NCBI RefSeq assembly: GCF_003026495.1
Contig: NZ_PYMA01000008.1
Coordinates: forward strand, 62,001 to 126,000
Direction of reading: 5' to 3'
Length of the DNA stretch: 64,000 bases
Source: Photobacterium sanctipauli
Lineage (GTDB): Bacteria > Pseudomonadota > Gammaproteobacteria > Enterobacterales > Vibrionaceae
Shown: positions 50,989-60,387 of the stretch, piece by piece
Layout of the letters: every line of letters begins with the position of its first letter
How positions within the stretch are numbered: position 1 is the first letter of the stretch
Notes under the pieces: model-generated
What the model was told of the DNA's origin: nothing
Seen by the model: only the letters and a program-made list of their open reading frames with translations
Database searches by the model: none
Position numbers and translations under genes: made by a program

Positions 50989-51840
50989 TTATACAGAAAA
51001 AGGGTACTTAATTGGGTCGTGGTGCTGGTAGCCCACCACTTCAAAGTCATCCATCGTCACCCAGGTTTCCAAATCTTCCAGCGTTTTGATCTCTGGATTA
51101 ATCTTCAGTTGAGGCAGTGGCAACGGCTCTCGCTTCAATTGCACGTCACGCATCAGCTCAAGCTGATCTTCATAGATGTGGGCATTGACGATTTTATGGT
51201 AGGCCTGCCCCGGCTTCTTACCGGTGATTTGCGCCATCAATGCCAACAAGGTGTAGACCTGGATCTGGTTGAAGTTGAGGCCCAGCGGTACATCACAAGA
51301 ACGCTGGTAACTTGTTAGGTATAGGGTATCGCCCAACAGCGAGAAGGTATGGGTGTGCATACAAGGGCGCAGACAGCCCATATCGAACTCACCTGGGTTG
51401 TAGAACGTCAGGATCTCACCGCGGTCGTCGACGCCGTTCTTTAGGTTATCCACTATCTTACGCAGCTGATCGATGGTGGAGCCATCAGGCTTCTGCCAGC
51501 TGCGGCCTTGCACGCCGTAAACACGGCCCATATCATCCTCACCCTTGCGGTGTGGGTTGTTTAGCCATGCTTGGTTGTCATTGGCGTTCATGTCCCAAGT
51601 TTTGGTGCCCAAGGCACGAAAGTCAGCGGCATTGTCATACCCGCGAATGTAGCCAAGCAGCTCAGCAATCGCCGCTTTCCAGAAGCTCTTACGGGTCGTG
51701 ATCAGCGGAAACTGATTATTAGCGACATCGTAGTTCAAGTCAGCGTTCACCACCGTCAGGCATCGCTTGCCTGTTCGTTGGTTTTCAATCCATACCCCTT
51801 CGTCAACAATGCGCTGACACAGCTCTAAATATTGTTTCAT
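50989..51840 (-). CDS. thyA: Thymidylate synthase
   Basis: ThyA makes dTMP from dUMP with methylene-tetrahydrofolate. It is 283 aa, about 20 longer than the E. coli enzyme. The catalytic Cys is C160 in RPCMHTHTF, where the common family has PCHxxxQF, and the phosphate/dUMP motif is [16 protein letters not shown]. This variant is, as far as I recall, the normal form in Vibrionaceae. It follows lgt but a terminator lies between them. Confidence 0.96.
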   Translation of the reverse strand: MKQYLELCQRIVDEGVWIENQRTGKRCLTVVNADLNYDVANNQFPLITTRKSFWKAAIAELLGYIRGYDNAADFRALGTKTWDMNANDNQAWLNNPHRKGEDDMGRVYGVQGRSWQKPDGSTIDQLRKIVDNLKNGVDDRGEILTFYNPGEFDMGCLRPCMHTHTFSLLGDTLYLTSYQRSCDVPLGLNFNQIQVYTLLALMAQITGKKPGQAYHKIVNAHIYEDQLELMRDVQLKREPLPLPQLKINPEIKTLEDLETWVTMDDFEVVGYQHHDPIKYPFSV

Positions 51841-51906
51841 CTTCCCGCTGGCCTATGTTTACCCAATAAAAATTGGCCACAATTCTACACCATAAAGGCC
51901 AGTACC

Positions 51907-51938
51907 AAAAAGGGCAGCCTCTGTTGAGGCTGCCCTTT
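51907..51938 (-). terminator. Intrinsic terminator after lgt
   Basis: GGGCAGCCTC / GAGGCTGCCC with a 4-nt loop is followed by five U on the minus strand. Confidence 0.9.
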
Positions 51939-51973
51939 GCTCATCACCCAATTAGCCCGAAGGCTGGAATTCA

Positions 51974-52780
51974 CTAGGCTGTTTTGCCCTTTGGCTGGCA
52001 CTTGTAGGCCCAAACCATCATCAAGATACCGCCGAACACCATAGGTAGCGACAAGATCTGCCCCATACTGATCCAGCCTGCGAATAGGCCGAGGTGCGCG
52101 TCTGGTTCGCGGAAGTACTCAGCCACAAAGCGGAATACACCATAGCCAAACAGGAACAAGCCCGATACCGCCCCTGCCGGGCGTGGTTTGCGGATAAAGA
52201 TATTCAAGATAATGAGCAGCAAGAAGCCCTCAAAGAAGAACTGGTACAGTTGCGACGGGTGGCGAGGTAGCGGCCCGCCGGTCGGGAATACCATCGCCCA
52301 AGGCACGTCTGAAACACGCCCCCAAAGCTCGCCGTTGATAAAGTTGCCCAAGCGGCCAACAGCCAAGCCAAACGGCACCAATGGGGCAACAAAATCGGCC
52401 ACATTAAAGAATGTCCGGTTATGCTTGCGCGCATACCAGAACATCGCGGTGATCACCCCGAGCAAGCCACCGTGGAACGACATGCCCCCGGTCCATACCT
52501 TGAACAGGTACAGCGGGTTAGAAATGAATAAATCGAAGTTATAGAAAATGACATAGCCAATACGGCCACCCAGCACCACGCCGAGAAAACCGGCAAAGAG
52601 TAGATCGCTGACCTGATCCCGGGTCCAACCGCTGCCCGGCTTATCGGCTCGGCGATTCGCCAGCCACAATGCAAAAACAAACCCCAGCAAGTACATCATG
52701 CCATACCAGCGTATTGCCAATGGGCCGATTTCAATCAACACCGGATCGATATTCGGAAACGTTAAATAACCTTGACTCAT
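51974..52780 (-). CDS. lgt: Prolipoprotein diacylglyceryl transferase
   Basis: Lgt transfers diacylglycerol from phosphatidylglycerol to the lipobox Cys. It is 268 aa with seven membrane helices and the signature [14 protein letters not shown], plus HGGLLG with its essential His. The TSUP gene ends 44 nt upstream of the start, so they are probably co-transcribed. Confidence 0.98.
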   Translation of the reverse strand: MSQGYLTFPNIDPVLIEIGPLAIRWYGMMYLLGFVFALWLANRRADKPGSGWTRDQVSDLLFAGFLGVVLGGRIGYVIFYNFDLFISNPLYLFKVWTGGMSFHGGLLGVITAMFWYARKHNRTFFNVADFVAPLVPFGLAVGRLGNFINGELWGRVSDVPWAMVFPTGGPLPRHPSQLYQFFFEGFLLLIILNIFIRKPRPAGAVSGLFLFGYGVFRFVAEYFREPDAHLGLFAGWISMGQILSLPMVFGGILMMVWAYKCQPKGKTA

Positions 52781-52824
52781 GTAATCTTCTCAACAGACAG
52801 CAGCCATCAGGTGGCAGCCTTTAC

Positions 52825-53667
52825 TTATCCCAAAAACATCCTAATGCTGACAAACAGCAAAAAGACGGCAAAAATCTTTTTTAATACTAATGTCGGTAAC
52901 TTACTCACCAGTGCCGCACCGAACCGGGTGGTATACATGGACGTCAGCACGATGCCAAACAAAGCGGGGAGGTACACATAGCCCAAGCTAAATGCCGGTA
53001 GCGATGCAGTCCCCACGCCGGCCACAATGAAGCCGCTCATACCCGCGACCGCAATCAAGGCCCCGGAAAAAGCAGCGCTGCCAATGGCCCTGCGCATTTC
53101 CATACCGTGCCAGCTTAAATAAGGGACAGTCAACGAGCCGCCGCCTATCCCCGCCAGGCTTGATACCACACCAATCAACGAGCCCGAACCAAACATCCCA
53201 GCAGCACTAGGCAGTGGCCGTTGCCCACTGAAACGCATTGATGCCAGCATCTGGCAGGCAAGCAGTAACACTATTATGGCAAAAATACGCGGCAATAGTT
53301 CCGTTGGCACCAACTCGGCCACCACACTGCCGCCCAACCCGCCAATGATGACGCCGGGGGCAAGGCTTTTTACCACGCTAAAGTCGATATTGCCGAGCTT
53401 GTAATGATTACGCGCGGAAGCGCCGGAGGTCAGGACAATACTGGCTAGCGAGGTCGCCAGGGCGATATGCATGATCAGCTCCGGGGCTATCCCCACCTTG
53501 GGCAGCAACACGACCAAGGCCGGCACCACCAGCAAACCACCACCGATCCCGAGCAGCCCCGCCATCGTGCCAACCAGGCACCCCAGCAATAGGCACATCC
53601 CGAACAACCACAGTTCTTGCTCCAGGCCCGCCAGTATCGCCGGCAGCCCAATCGTTAAACTTTCCAA
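52825..53667 (-). CDS. TSUP (TauE/SafE) family membrane permease
   Basis: The protein is 280 aa with about eight membrane helices and two repeats carrying the family motif (GLLGIGGGLLVVP near 37, SLAGIGGGSLTVP near 170). TSUP members move sulfite, sulfonates or related anions; the substrate here is unknown. A TTG start at 53667 is proposed with AGGA about 7 nt upstream; the next Met is residue 24. It sits between ptsP and lgt, an arrangement seen in other vibrios. Confidence 0.88.
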   Translation of the reverse strand: MESLTIGLPAILAGLEQELWLFGMCLLLGCLVGTMAGLLGIGGGLLVVPALVVLLPKVGIAPELIMHIALATSLASIVLTSGASARNHYKLGNIDFSVVKSLAPGVIIGGLGGSVVAELVPTELLPRIFAIIVLLLACQMLASMRFSGQRPLPSAAGMFGSGSLIGVVSSLAGIGGGSLTVPYLSWHGMEMRRAIGSAAFSGALIAVAGMSGFIVAGVGTASLPAFSLGYVYLPALFGIVLTSMYTTRFGAALVSKLPTLVLKKIFAVFLLFVSIRMFLG

Positions 53668-53695
53668 ACCTGAATCCTGCTACAACCTGTTTCTA

Positions 53696-55951
53696 CTATT
53701 TACCTGCACGGATAAAGCCACCGAGGCCATGCCCGTCCACAAACGCTATCGTATTATCACGAACTTCATCAGCAAAGGTTGCAGTCAGCGCGAACTGGGC
53801 CAGCTGCTCCATTTCCTCCAATGAGATATGGCGCAGCATGTATTTGATTTTGGCAACATTGCGGGTGTTCATACTGAGGGAGCGGTAACCCATCCCCACG
53901 AGCAACAAGGCACCAATCGGATCACCGGCCAACTCACCGCACACGCTCACCGGTAGCTGTAAACGCTGGCTGGTATCGATAATGTGCTTAAGTGCATGCA
54001 GCACGGCGGGGTGCAACGCATCATAGACCCCGGCAACACGGGAATTGTTCCGATCCACCGCCAATAAATATTGGGTAAGGTCATTGCTGCCCACCGAGAT
54101 GAAATCAACCTTCCCCTTAAGTACCGGTAGCTGGTACAAAATTGAAGGTACCTCAATCATGATCCCGATGCGCGGGCGCTTGAGGGTTTGGCCTTTCGAC
54201 TGGGCAACTTTGGCCACTTCGGTATAGGCCCTTTCAATCAGCGCTATCGATTCATCCAGCTCGGCAATGCCGGAGATCATCGGCAGCAAAATATCCATAT
54301 TGCTGTAGCCGATACTCGCCCTCAGCATCGCCCTGACCTGGATCAGGAAAATCTCTGGGTGATCGAGGGTAAAACGGATCCCACGCCAGCCAAGGAACGG
54401 GTTGTCCTCCTCGATAGCAAGATAAGGCAGCGGCTTATCACCGCCGATATCGAGTGTGCGCATCACCACCGGCTTATCGCGATACGTCGACAAAATAGAC
54501 TGGTACTGGTGGGTTTGCTCTTCTTCTGACGGGAAGCTGCGCTGAAGCAAAAATGGCACTTCGGTACGGTAGAGGCCAACCCCATCAACCCCCTTATTCA
54601 CCGCAATGCTGGTATCGGCACTCAGCCCGGCATTGAGGTGGATATGGATCCGTTGGTTGTCCCGGGTCGCCGCAGGTTTGTCCAGCCCGTCTTCGACCAC
54701 TTTCGCCAGCTCGTTTTCTTCCCTGAGCAAGCGGATATACTCGGCCAATACATGACGGTTGGGGTTAACCAGAAAATCGCCCCGGTAACCATCAACGATA
54801 ACTTGGTTGTTGTGGATTTTTTCGGGGACAAAATCGACCCCCATAATGGCCGGGATCCCCAGGGCACGCGAGAGTATTGCCGCATGGGAGTTCGCAGCCC
54901 CCTCTTGCGAAACGACCGCAGCCAGTTTGTCACGAGGAATACTTGCCAGCATCCCCGCGGTCAGCTCCCGCGTAAGCAACACCACAGGTTCATCCCACTG
55001 GTGCTCGGAGACATCTTCATTATGGAGGAAATACAACAGGCGCTGGCCAAGCTCGCGGATATCCTGCGCCCGCTCTTTAAGGTAATCATCTTTCATCTGC
55101 GCAAAGCGAGCGGAATAAGTTTCCACTACCTGGCGGATCGCCCACTCGGCAAGATCGCCCCCCGACACCTTGGCAAATAAATCTTTACGCAGCATGGGAT
55201 CGTTCAGCAAGTGACTGAACAGATCGAAGATGGCTAGGGTTTCTTTGTGAAGCTCGCTATCAAAACGCTTGCGCAGGCGGCGGAACTCGGCGCTGGCAAG
55301 CTCGATGGCAATACTCAGCCTTTCCTGCTCCGCTTCGCGGTCGAGACAAGATGCCGGCAACACCAGCTCCAGTCTTGGTTGGTTGTCATCCCACCACGCC
55401 TTCGCCACGGCCACGCCGATCGATGCCGCCGAGCCGACCAAGTGCAAGCCGTTATGTTGATCCAGCCACATGCCTTGGGCTTTGGCGTGGGCCAGTAGCA
55501 CCGCCAGCTGGGCAGCCAGCGTAACCATGAAAGACTCTTCGCTTTCATCGAATTCTCGTTGCTGGCGTTGCTGGATAACCAACACCCCCAGCACTTGGCG
55601 CTGGTGAATAATAGGCGTGCCAAAGAACGAGCAGAAGGATTCTTCTCCCGTACCCGGCAGGTGCTTAAAATGCGGATGGTGGCGGGCGTCGGCAACATTG
55701 ATTGGCTCGGCGCGCTCGCCAACTAAGCCAACCAGGCCCTCGCCGAAGGCCAAGCCCACATGCCGATGGGGCTTCTTCAGGCCTTGGGTTGCCATTAGGG
55801 TATATTGCTGGCGTTTATGATCAGCAATATAAATAGAACAGCACTCTGTTTTCATTGCCTGACAAGTGCTAAGCACAAGCTGATCCAGTGCTTCGATAAG
55901 ATTCGGGGCACTTGCTACTTTCTCGACAATTTCTCTCAGTTGCGTCAGCAT
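53696..55951 (-). CDS. ptsP: Nitrogen PTS enzyme I (EI-Ntr)
   Basis: PtsP phosphorylates NPr in the nitrogen PTS, a regulatory relay that senses glutamine/alpha-ketoglutarate. It is 751 aa. An N-terminal GAF domain (about 15-150) is followed by the EI domains: active-site His in GAANSHAAILSRALGIPAIMG (near 355), PEP-binding RTEVPFLL and SVGSNDLTQYLLAVDRNN. It follows rppH after 49 nt, as in E. coli. Confidence 0.97.
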   Translation of the reverse strand: MLTQLREIVEKVASAPNLIEALDQLVLSTCQAMKTECCSIYIADHKRQQYTLMATQGLKKPHRHVGLAFGEGLVGLVGERAEPINVADARHHPHFKHLPGTGEESFCSFFGTPIIHQRQVLGVLVIQQRQQREFDESEESFMVTLAAQLAVLLAHAKAQGMWLDQHNGLHLVGSAASIGVAVAKAWWDDNQPRLELVLPASCLDREAEQERLSIAIELASAEFRRLRKRFDSELHKETLAIFDLFSHLLNDPMLRKDLFAKVSGGDLAEWAIRQVVETYSARFAQMKDDYLKERAQDIRELGQRLLYFLHNEDVSEHQWDEPVVLLTRELTAGMLASIPRDKLAAVVSQEGAANSHAAILSRALGIPAIMGVDFVPEKIHNNQVIVDGYRGDFLVNPNRHVLAEYIRLLREENELAKVVEDGLDKPAATRDNQRIHIHLNAGLSADTSIAVNKGVDGVGLYRTEVPFLLQRSFPSEEEQTHQYQSILSTYRDKPVVMRTLDIGGDKPLPYLAIEEDNPFLGWRGIRFTLDHPEIFLIQVRAMLRASIGYSNMDILLPMISGIAELDESIALIERAYTEVAKVAQSKGQTLKRPRIGIMIEVPSILYQLPVLKGKVDFISVGSNDLTQYLLAVDRNNSRVAGVYDALHPAVLHALKHIIDTSQRLQLPVSVCGELAGDPIGALLLVGMGYRSLSMNTRNVAKIKYMLRHISLEEMEQLAQFALTATFADEVRDNTIAFVDGHGLGGFIRAGK

Positions 55952-56000
55952 ATCTCGCCCTGTTCCACTTTATACCGCAAACGCCCAGCAAACGACCGGG

Positions 56001-56519
56001 CTATCCCCGCTTGCCCCGGCGTTTTTTTCTTTCTCTGCGTTCTTTGAATGGCATTGCCATTGCCGCAAACTCTTTTAAAGCGCGACGATAAACATCACGC
56101 TTGAAGGACACAACCTGCCGCACCGGATACCAATAGCTGACCCAGCGCCAACCATCAAACTCCGGCGTCGTGCCGCGTTGCATATTCACCTTTGACTCAT
56201 CACATTCTAGACTCAGCAAAAACCACTTTTGCTTTTGTCCGATACAAACAGGCTTGGAGTCCCAGCGAACCAGTCGCTTGGGTAACTTATAGCGAAGCCA
56301 ATGGCGACTTGACGCCAAAATGCGTACATCTTTTTTGGTTAGCCCCACTTCCTCATATAATTCCCGATACATGGCCTGCTCAGGGGTTTCCCCTTCATCA
56401 ATGCCACCTTGCGGGAACTGCCAGGAATGCTGTCCATATCGTCGAGCCCAGAATACTTGGCCATGGCTATTACAGATCACAATACCCACATTTGGGCGGT
56501 ATCCATCGCCATCAATCAC
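56001..56519 (-). CDS. rppH: RNA pyrophosphohydrolase RppH
   Basis: RppH removes pyrophosphate from 5' triphosphate ends and starts 5'-end-dependent mRNA decay. It is 172 aa. The Nudix box is [23 protein letters not shown] in residues 38-60. The start is GTG at 56519 with GAGGT 6 nt upstream. The C-terminal Lys/Arg tail is typical. It heads rppH-ptsP and faces away from mutH. Confidence 0.97.
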   Translation of the reverse strand: MIDGDGYRPNVGIVICNSHGQVFWARRYGQHSWQFPQGGIDEGETPEQAMYRELYEEVGLTKKDVRILASSRHWLRYKLPKRLVRWDSKPVCIGQKQKWFLLSLECDESKVNMQRGTTPEFDGWRWVSYWYPVRQVVSFKRDVYRRALKEFAAMAMPFKERRERKKRRGKRG

Positions 56520-57269
56520 TGGACGACCTCAAGTATAAATCTTTATTAATAGTGATTTTTTCACAGACCAACCAATGGGTAAACAAACATTCTAATTTAT
56601 CACTGTATTTTCCTACCTAAGCCTCAAATTCTGGATAACTTTACTGGCTAGAGAACTTTATAAACAATTAAATGAGACCTAGACCACATTTATACACGAT
56701 TTCTGTGGATAGATTTGTGAAGAAGCCGTTCCTGCCTAACAATTATCATCCAAAGCGTTGTAGAAAACTATTGCCAAGCCAAAGAAAAATACGAGACAAG
56801 CTCTTTAAATACAAAAGCTTAAACAACAAACAATGATAAAACGAAAAAACACCCTGCACTGTCACATGCCCACAAAGTTAGATCGGTCAAAGATCAACCA
56901 TTCGGTGATTTACCCACATAAAAAAACTGACATCGCTGAAAATACCACCAGCAGTGTGCTTGATAAGCCACCCAACCCCTGTTTAAATACTCAGTAACTG
57001 ATAAATAAAATAAATTTGTCCACCAGCCTGTGGATATCTTTCAAAAAGATCCGCCATTAGCCTTCTAATGCACTTCCTGCCCACATCGGCAAACAGTGAG
57101 ATAAAAGTAAAAGCACTACTATTCAATAACTTACACATATCTCATTTTAATATGAGCATATGTGCATTATAGATCATCACAAGATCGTCTATTTTTTCAA
57201 CACGCTCGCTATCCCATGGCCAATACTGCTTACCCGCCAATTATGGTAGGATCGCCAGCCAGAAAAACC
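56520..57269. other. 750-bp AT-rich gap with DnaA-box-like and GATC sites
   Basis: No gene with a ribosome binding site was found. Four 9-mers differ by one base from TTATNCACA: 56690-56698 (TTATACACG), 56704-56712 (TGTGGATAG), 56910-56918 (TTACCCACA), 57029-57037 (TGTGGATAT). A fifth, TTGTCCACC (57016-57024), has two mismatches. Six GATC sites lie in 56881-57253. Near mutH, CACATAT-C-TCAT and ATGAG-C-ATATGTG (about 57133-57164) form an inverted repeat likely to cover the mutH promoter. Confidence 0.45.
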
Positions 57270-57953
57270 ATGGTAACGAATATGCGCCCAACGCCAACGA
57301 CAGAACAAGAACTCCTGCAAAGGGCCCAAGCATTGGCTGGGCTGACACTCGGTGAGCTCGCCAGTGAAGCAGGTATCGTTCCCCCGCCCGATTTACGTCG
57401 CGACAAAGGTTGGGTCGGGCAGTTACTGGAGTGGCACCTTGGCGCGGCTGCTGGCAGCAAGCCCGTACCTGATTTTGTCGAGCTTGGGATTGAGCTGAAG
57501 ACGATCCCCATTGGCTACAACGGCAAGCCACTTGAAACAACCTTCGTCTGCGTTGCGCCGCTCATCGGCTTGCAAGGGCTAAACTGGGAAAACAGCCACA
57601 TCCACCATAAGTTGGCACGGGTGCTATGGATTCCGGTGGAGGGCGAGCGAGATATCCCGCTGGCTGACAGGCATGTCGGCTCCCCGTTGCTTTGGAGCCC
57701 TTCGCCAGAGGAAGAGCAACAGCTTAAGCAAGACTGGGAAGAACTCATGGACATGATAGTACTGGGTAATGTCGAACACATCACCGCCCGTCACGGTGAA
57801 GTCCTCCAGCTTCGCCCCAAAGCAGCCAACAGCAAGGCACTGACCGAGGCTTATGGCGCAAACGGCCAACCAATCAAAACCTTACCGAGGGGCTTTTACC
57901 TTAAAACACAGTTTACTGCAGGGTTGCTTGAGCGCTACTTCATCCTGAGTTAA
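57270..57953 (+). CDS. mutH: DNA mismatch repair endonuclease MutH
   Basis: MutH nicks the unmethylated strand at hemimethylated GATC during MutSL repair. From ATG at 57270 it is 227 aa; the frame is open to 57162 and another ATG at 57282 is possible, and no start has a strong ribosome binding site. Catalytic residues are D68, E75 and K77 ([14 protein letters not shown]), equal to E. coli D70, E77 and K79. [11 protein letters not shown] and LPRGFYLK are typical. Its stop overlaps the convergent next gene by 4 bp. Confidence 0.95.
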   Translation: MVTNMRPTPTTEQELLQRAQALAGLTLGELASEAGIVPPPDLRRDKGWVGQLLEWHLGAAAGSKPVPDFVELGIELKTIPIGYNGKPLETTFVCVAPLIGLQGLNWENSHIHHKLARVLWIPVEGERDIPLADRHVGSPLLWSPSPEEEQQLKQDWEELMDMIVLGNVEHITARHGEVLQLRPKAANSKALTEAYGANGQPIKTLPRGFYLKTQFTAGLLERYFILS

Positions 57954-58252
57954 ATACTAATGGTCATGTCTTCGCGGCAGTTGGACAGCTGCCCGTCAGG
58001 CGAAAATTCATCATAGGGATCCGTCACCCTCAGGATCACTGAGGTAAAGCCAATCGGGCGCAAGAAGTCTTTCGCTTGTTCAATTGACTGGAACTTAATC
58101 ATATTGTCGGTATCGTCCTTTAACGGTTCCAGTTTGTGCTTAAATTCAACTTCCAACAAATAATCAGAGCAACCGGCATAGCTGCTTAAAATACATTTAG
58201 GCAGCGCACCATTGTCCGCTTTACTCCAATGTTTAAGTTGCGACAACTTCAT
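57950..58252 (-). CDS. Conserved small protein of unknown function
   Basis: The protein is 100 aa, probably cytoplasmic, with no signal peptide or membrane segment. It has three cysteines (C20, C28, C92), mixed alpha/beta character and an acidic C-terminus ([15 protein letters not shown]). It sits between mutH and tas, convergent with mutH and sharing overlapping stop codons. I do not recognise a characterised family. The AAGGAGAG ribosome binding site supports translation. Confidence 0.75.
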   Translation of the reverse strand: MKLSQLKHWSKADNGALPKCILSSYAGCSDYLLEVEFKHKLEPLKDDTDNMIKFQSIEQAKDFLRPIGFTSVILRVTDPYDEFSPDGQLSNCREDMTISI

Positions 58253-58447
58253 TGCCTCTCCTTGTTATCGATAATTATGTCAATCCATTAACTATATACT
58301 CAAACCGCCAACCCCGAGCGGTTTATGCCCATTTGCCGCTAAGCCAAATCGCTTTCGCCAATAAAAAAGTCGCGGTATATTCAAGTTAAAGCTGCAATTT
58401 ACCGTATATGAACACGACGGGATAAGCAATCAGTCCAAGGAGGGCTA

Positions 58448-59482
58448 ATGAAATATCACAAGATTCCCCACTCCACCCTAGAGGTGAGTAAAATCTGCCT
58501 TGGCACGATGACCTTTGGTGAGCAGAACAGCGAAAGCGATGCGCACAGCCAACTCGACTTGGCGTTCGAGCGCGGCGTGAATTTTATTGATACCGCCGAG
58601 ATGTACCCCGTTCCTCCCAAGCCCGACACCCAGGGCGCCACCGAGCGCTACATCGGCAGCTGGCTGAAGAAAACCGGCAACAGGGACAAAGTGGTGTTGG
58701 CGACCAAGGTCGCGGGGCCTCGCAACCTGCCCTATATCCGCAAAGACATGGCATTGGATCGCCGCAACATCCATGATGCCGTAGAAGACAGCCTTAACCG
58801 ACTCCAAACCGACTATATCGATCTGTACCAACTGCACTGGCCGCAGCGCGAAACCAACTGCTTTGGTCAGCTCAATTACCAATATAAAGACGATCACTCT
58901 GGCGTTACCCTGAGCGATACCCTCGAAGCGCTCGCCGAACTGGTCCGTGCCGGCAAGATCCGCTATATCGGTTTGTCGAACGAGACACCATGGGGGGTAA
59001 TGTCATACCTGAAATTGGCAGAAAAGCATGAATTGCCAAGGGTGGTGACCATCCAAAACCCATATAACTTGCTTAACCGAAGCTTTGAGGTTGGCCTATC
59101 GGAAATCAGCCATCATGAAGGGGTTGAGCTGCTGGCCTACTCACCGTTGGCATTCGGTACATTGAGCGGCAAATACCTCAAGGGCCAGCGCCCTGAAGGG
59201 GCCCGTTGTACCCTATTCGAACGCTTCTCACGCTACTTCAACCCGCAGGGAATTGCAGCAACCGAGGCCTATGTCGATGTTGCCCACAAGCACGGGCTCG
59301 ATCCTGCGCAAATGGCATTGGCCTTCGTCAACCAGCGTCCGTTTGTTGCATCGAATATTATTGGCGCGACGACCCTTGAGCAGCTTGAAAGCAATATCCA
59401 AAGCCTCGACCTGACACTCACCGATGAGGTGCTAAGCGATCTGCAAGCGGTCGGCGTACAGTACTCGAACCCTTGTCCTTAG
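58448..59482 (+). CDS. tas: NADP(H)-dependent aldo-keto reductase Tas
   Basis: Tas reduces aldehydes and ketones with NADPH; the physiological substrate is not known. It is 344 aa with the AKR tetrad D48, Y53, K87, H130. AAGGAGG lies 4 nt before the ATG. The mutH-tas neighbourhood matches E. coli and V. cholerae. Confidence 0.95.
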   Translation: MKYHKIPHSTLEVSKICLGTMTFGEQNSESDAHSQLDLAFERGVNFIDTAEMYPVPPKPDTQGATERYIGSWLKKTGNRDKVVLATKVAGPRNLPYIRKDMALDRRNIHDAVEDSLNRLQTDYIDLYQLHWPQRETNCFGQLNYQYKDDHSGVTLSDTLEALAELVRAGKIRYIGLSNETPWGVMSYLKLAEKHELPRVVTIQNPYNLLNRSFEVGLSEISHHEGVELLAYSPLAFGTLSGKYLKGQRPEGARCTLFERFSRYFNPQGIAATEAYVDVAHKHGLDPAQMALAFVNQRPFVASNIIGATTLEQLESNIQSLDLTLTDEVLSDLQAVGVQYSNPCP

Positions 59483-59517
59483 CGATCCCGTCTCTCTTGG
59501 GCCATCGAAAAACAGAT

Positions 59518-59546
59518 AAAAAAAAGCCCCCGTAGCAAACGGGGGC
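59518..59546 (-). terminator. Terminator on the minus strand downstream of the DUF1127 gene
   Basis: GCCCCCGT / ACGGGGGC with a 5-nt loop is followed by eight U on the minus strand but not on the plus strand. It therefore ends the transcript from 59982, leaving a 3' UTR of about 190 nt, and may only partly stop tas. Confidence 0.8.
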
Positions 59547-59708
59547 CGAAAAACATTAGCTCAACCAACTTAGGTAAACACCTTTGTTGATGTCCGGTTA
59601 CTGTATCCCAAACCGATTTGCATGCCCTAACGCGCATTCGTCGCAAAGCGTTGGAAAGTGTTACAAGCCGTTTCTTGTGGCACCAACAATTCACCAAGTG
59701 GTTGTTTT

Positions 59709-59730
59709 CCCTCAACTCGCGAGTTGAGGG
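59709..59730. repeat. Perfect 22-bp palindrome after the DUF1127 gene
   Basis: CCCTCAACTCG and its exact complement are adjacent with no spacer, 6 bp after the stop codon. Neither side has a T tract. It could be an mRNA-protecting hairpin, a processing site or a protein-binding site. Confidence 0.6.
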
Positions 59731-59736
59731 GGATCC

Positions 59737-59982
59737 TTACGTACTCAGTCGCGATTGATACTCTCTCCTTAAGTGGCGTACTTTGCGGCTAGCTGGGCTC
59801 GAAACCAACTGGCGTGCAATACGCTGATCTTTATCGACACCGATATCTTTTAGCATGTGCTGCGATAAGTGCGGTAGCAACACACACACCCGGCGGTGCT
59901 CACGGCGCCATGCCGCATCCTCGCGCTGAAGGTCGAGTTGAACAAAAAAAACTGCAATACGTAAATAGACTGATTGGCGCAT
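59737..59982 (-). CDS. DUF1127 small basic protein
   Basis: The protein is 81 aa from ATG at 59982, with GGAG upstream; an in-frame ATG five codons earlier lacks such a site. The C-terminal half carries the DUF1127 pattern LPHLSQHMLKDIGVDKDQ followed by a basic Arg-rich tail. DUF1127 proteins are small Arg-rich regulators, some of which act in RNA or phosphate metabolism; the role here is unknown. A 22-codon ORF with a strong ribosome binding site lies upstream on the same strand. Confidence 0.85.
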   Translation of the reverse strand: MRQSVYLRIAVFFVQLDLQREDAAWRREHRRVCVLLPHLSQHMLKDIGVDKDQRIARQLVSSPASRKVRHLRREYQSRLST

Positions 59983-60109
59983 AGGGGTACTCTCCATACA
60001 ATGATTGATATTGACGGGACGCGAGTACTGCCGTTTCAGGCTGACAACAAAGTAAAAACTTAACTAGCCGCGACAGTGATCCGCGGCCCATTTACACAGC
60101 GGATTGCCG

Positions 60110-60178
60110 TTAATGAATAGGATGATTCGAGGTATCACCGGACGAACAGGTACACGTCATAGATAAAATTCGCATCAT
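60110..60178 (-). CDS. Candidate 22-aa small ORF upstream of the DUF1127 gene
   Basis: Two ATG codons (60178, 60175) follow GGAGG by 5 and 8 nt. The peptide begins MMRILSMTCTCSSGD, has a Cys-X-Cys pair and ends NHPIH. A TTGTTT-N16-TAGAAT element upstream (minus strand, about 60250-60210) could be its promoter. It may be a leader peptide for the DUF1127 gene, 127 nt further on. I recognise no family. Confidence 0.45.
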   Translation of the reverse strand: MMRILSMTCTCSSGDTSNHPIH

Positions 60179-60306
60179 ATGTTCCTCCAGTAATAAGTTA
60201 TAGAAATGTGAAATATGGTTTTATTCTATCCAATGATGTATATAAAACAAGCATATAATAGACTCTAGTTGTATAAAACGATGATCGTCTAGATTTCCCC
60301 CACCCA

Positions 60307-60354
60307 GTCTGGAAAAAGGTGAAATTTCCACCTATTCAGCGGCAATTTCCAGAC
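60307..60354 (-). terminator. Nested hairpin / terminator after vpsR
   Basis: In the minus-strand RNA AGGTG...CACCT (60333-60317) is followed by UUUUU, a plausible vpsR terminator. A wider perfect inverted repeat GTCTGGAAA / TTTCCAGAC (60307-60315, 60346-60354) encloses it. Confidence 0.55.
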
Positions 60355-60387
60355 AATCATAACAAGGTAGGCTGTTTTCCTTTGATG

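Noticed and set aside
56520..57269. crtS, the chromosome 2 replication trigger site
   Set aside because: The idea fits the DnaA/GATC pattern, but I cannot align the known crtS sequence from memory, and in V. cholerae crtS lies elsewhere as far as I recall; kept only as a hypothesis.
59998..60387. Sigma54 promoter near vpsR
   Set aside because: No TGGC-N8-TTGC-like pair with correct spacing was found, and the activator lacks the GAFTGA loop.
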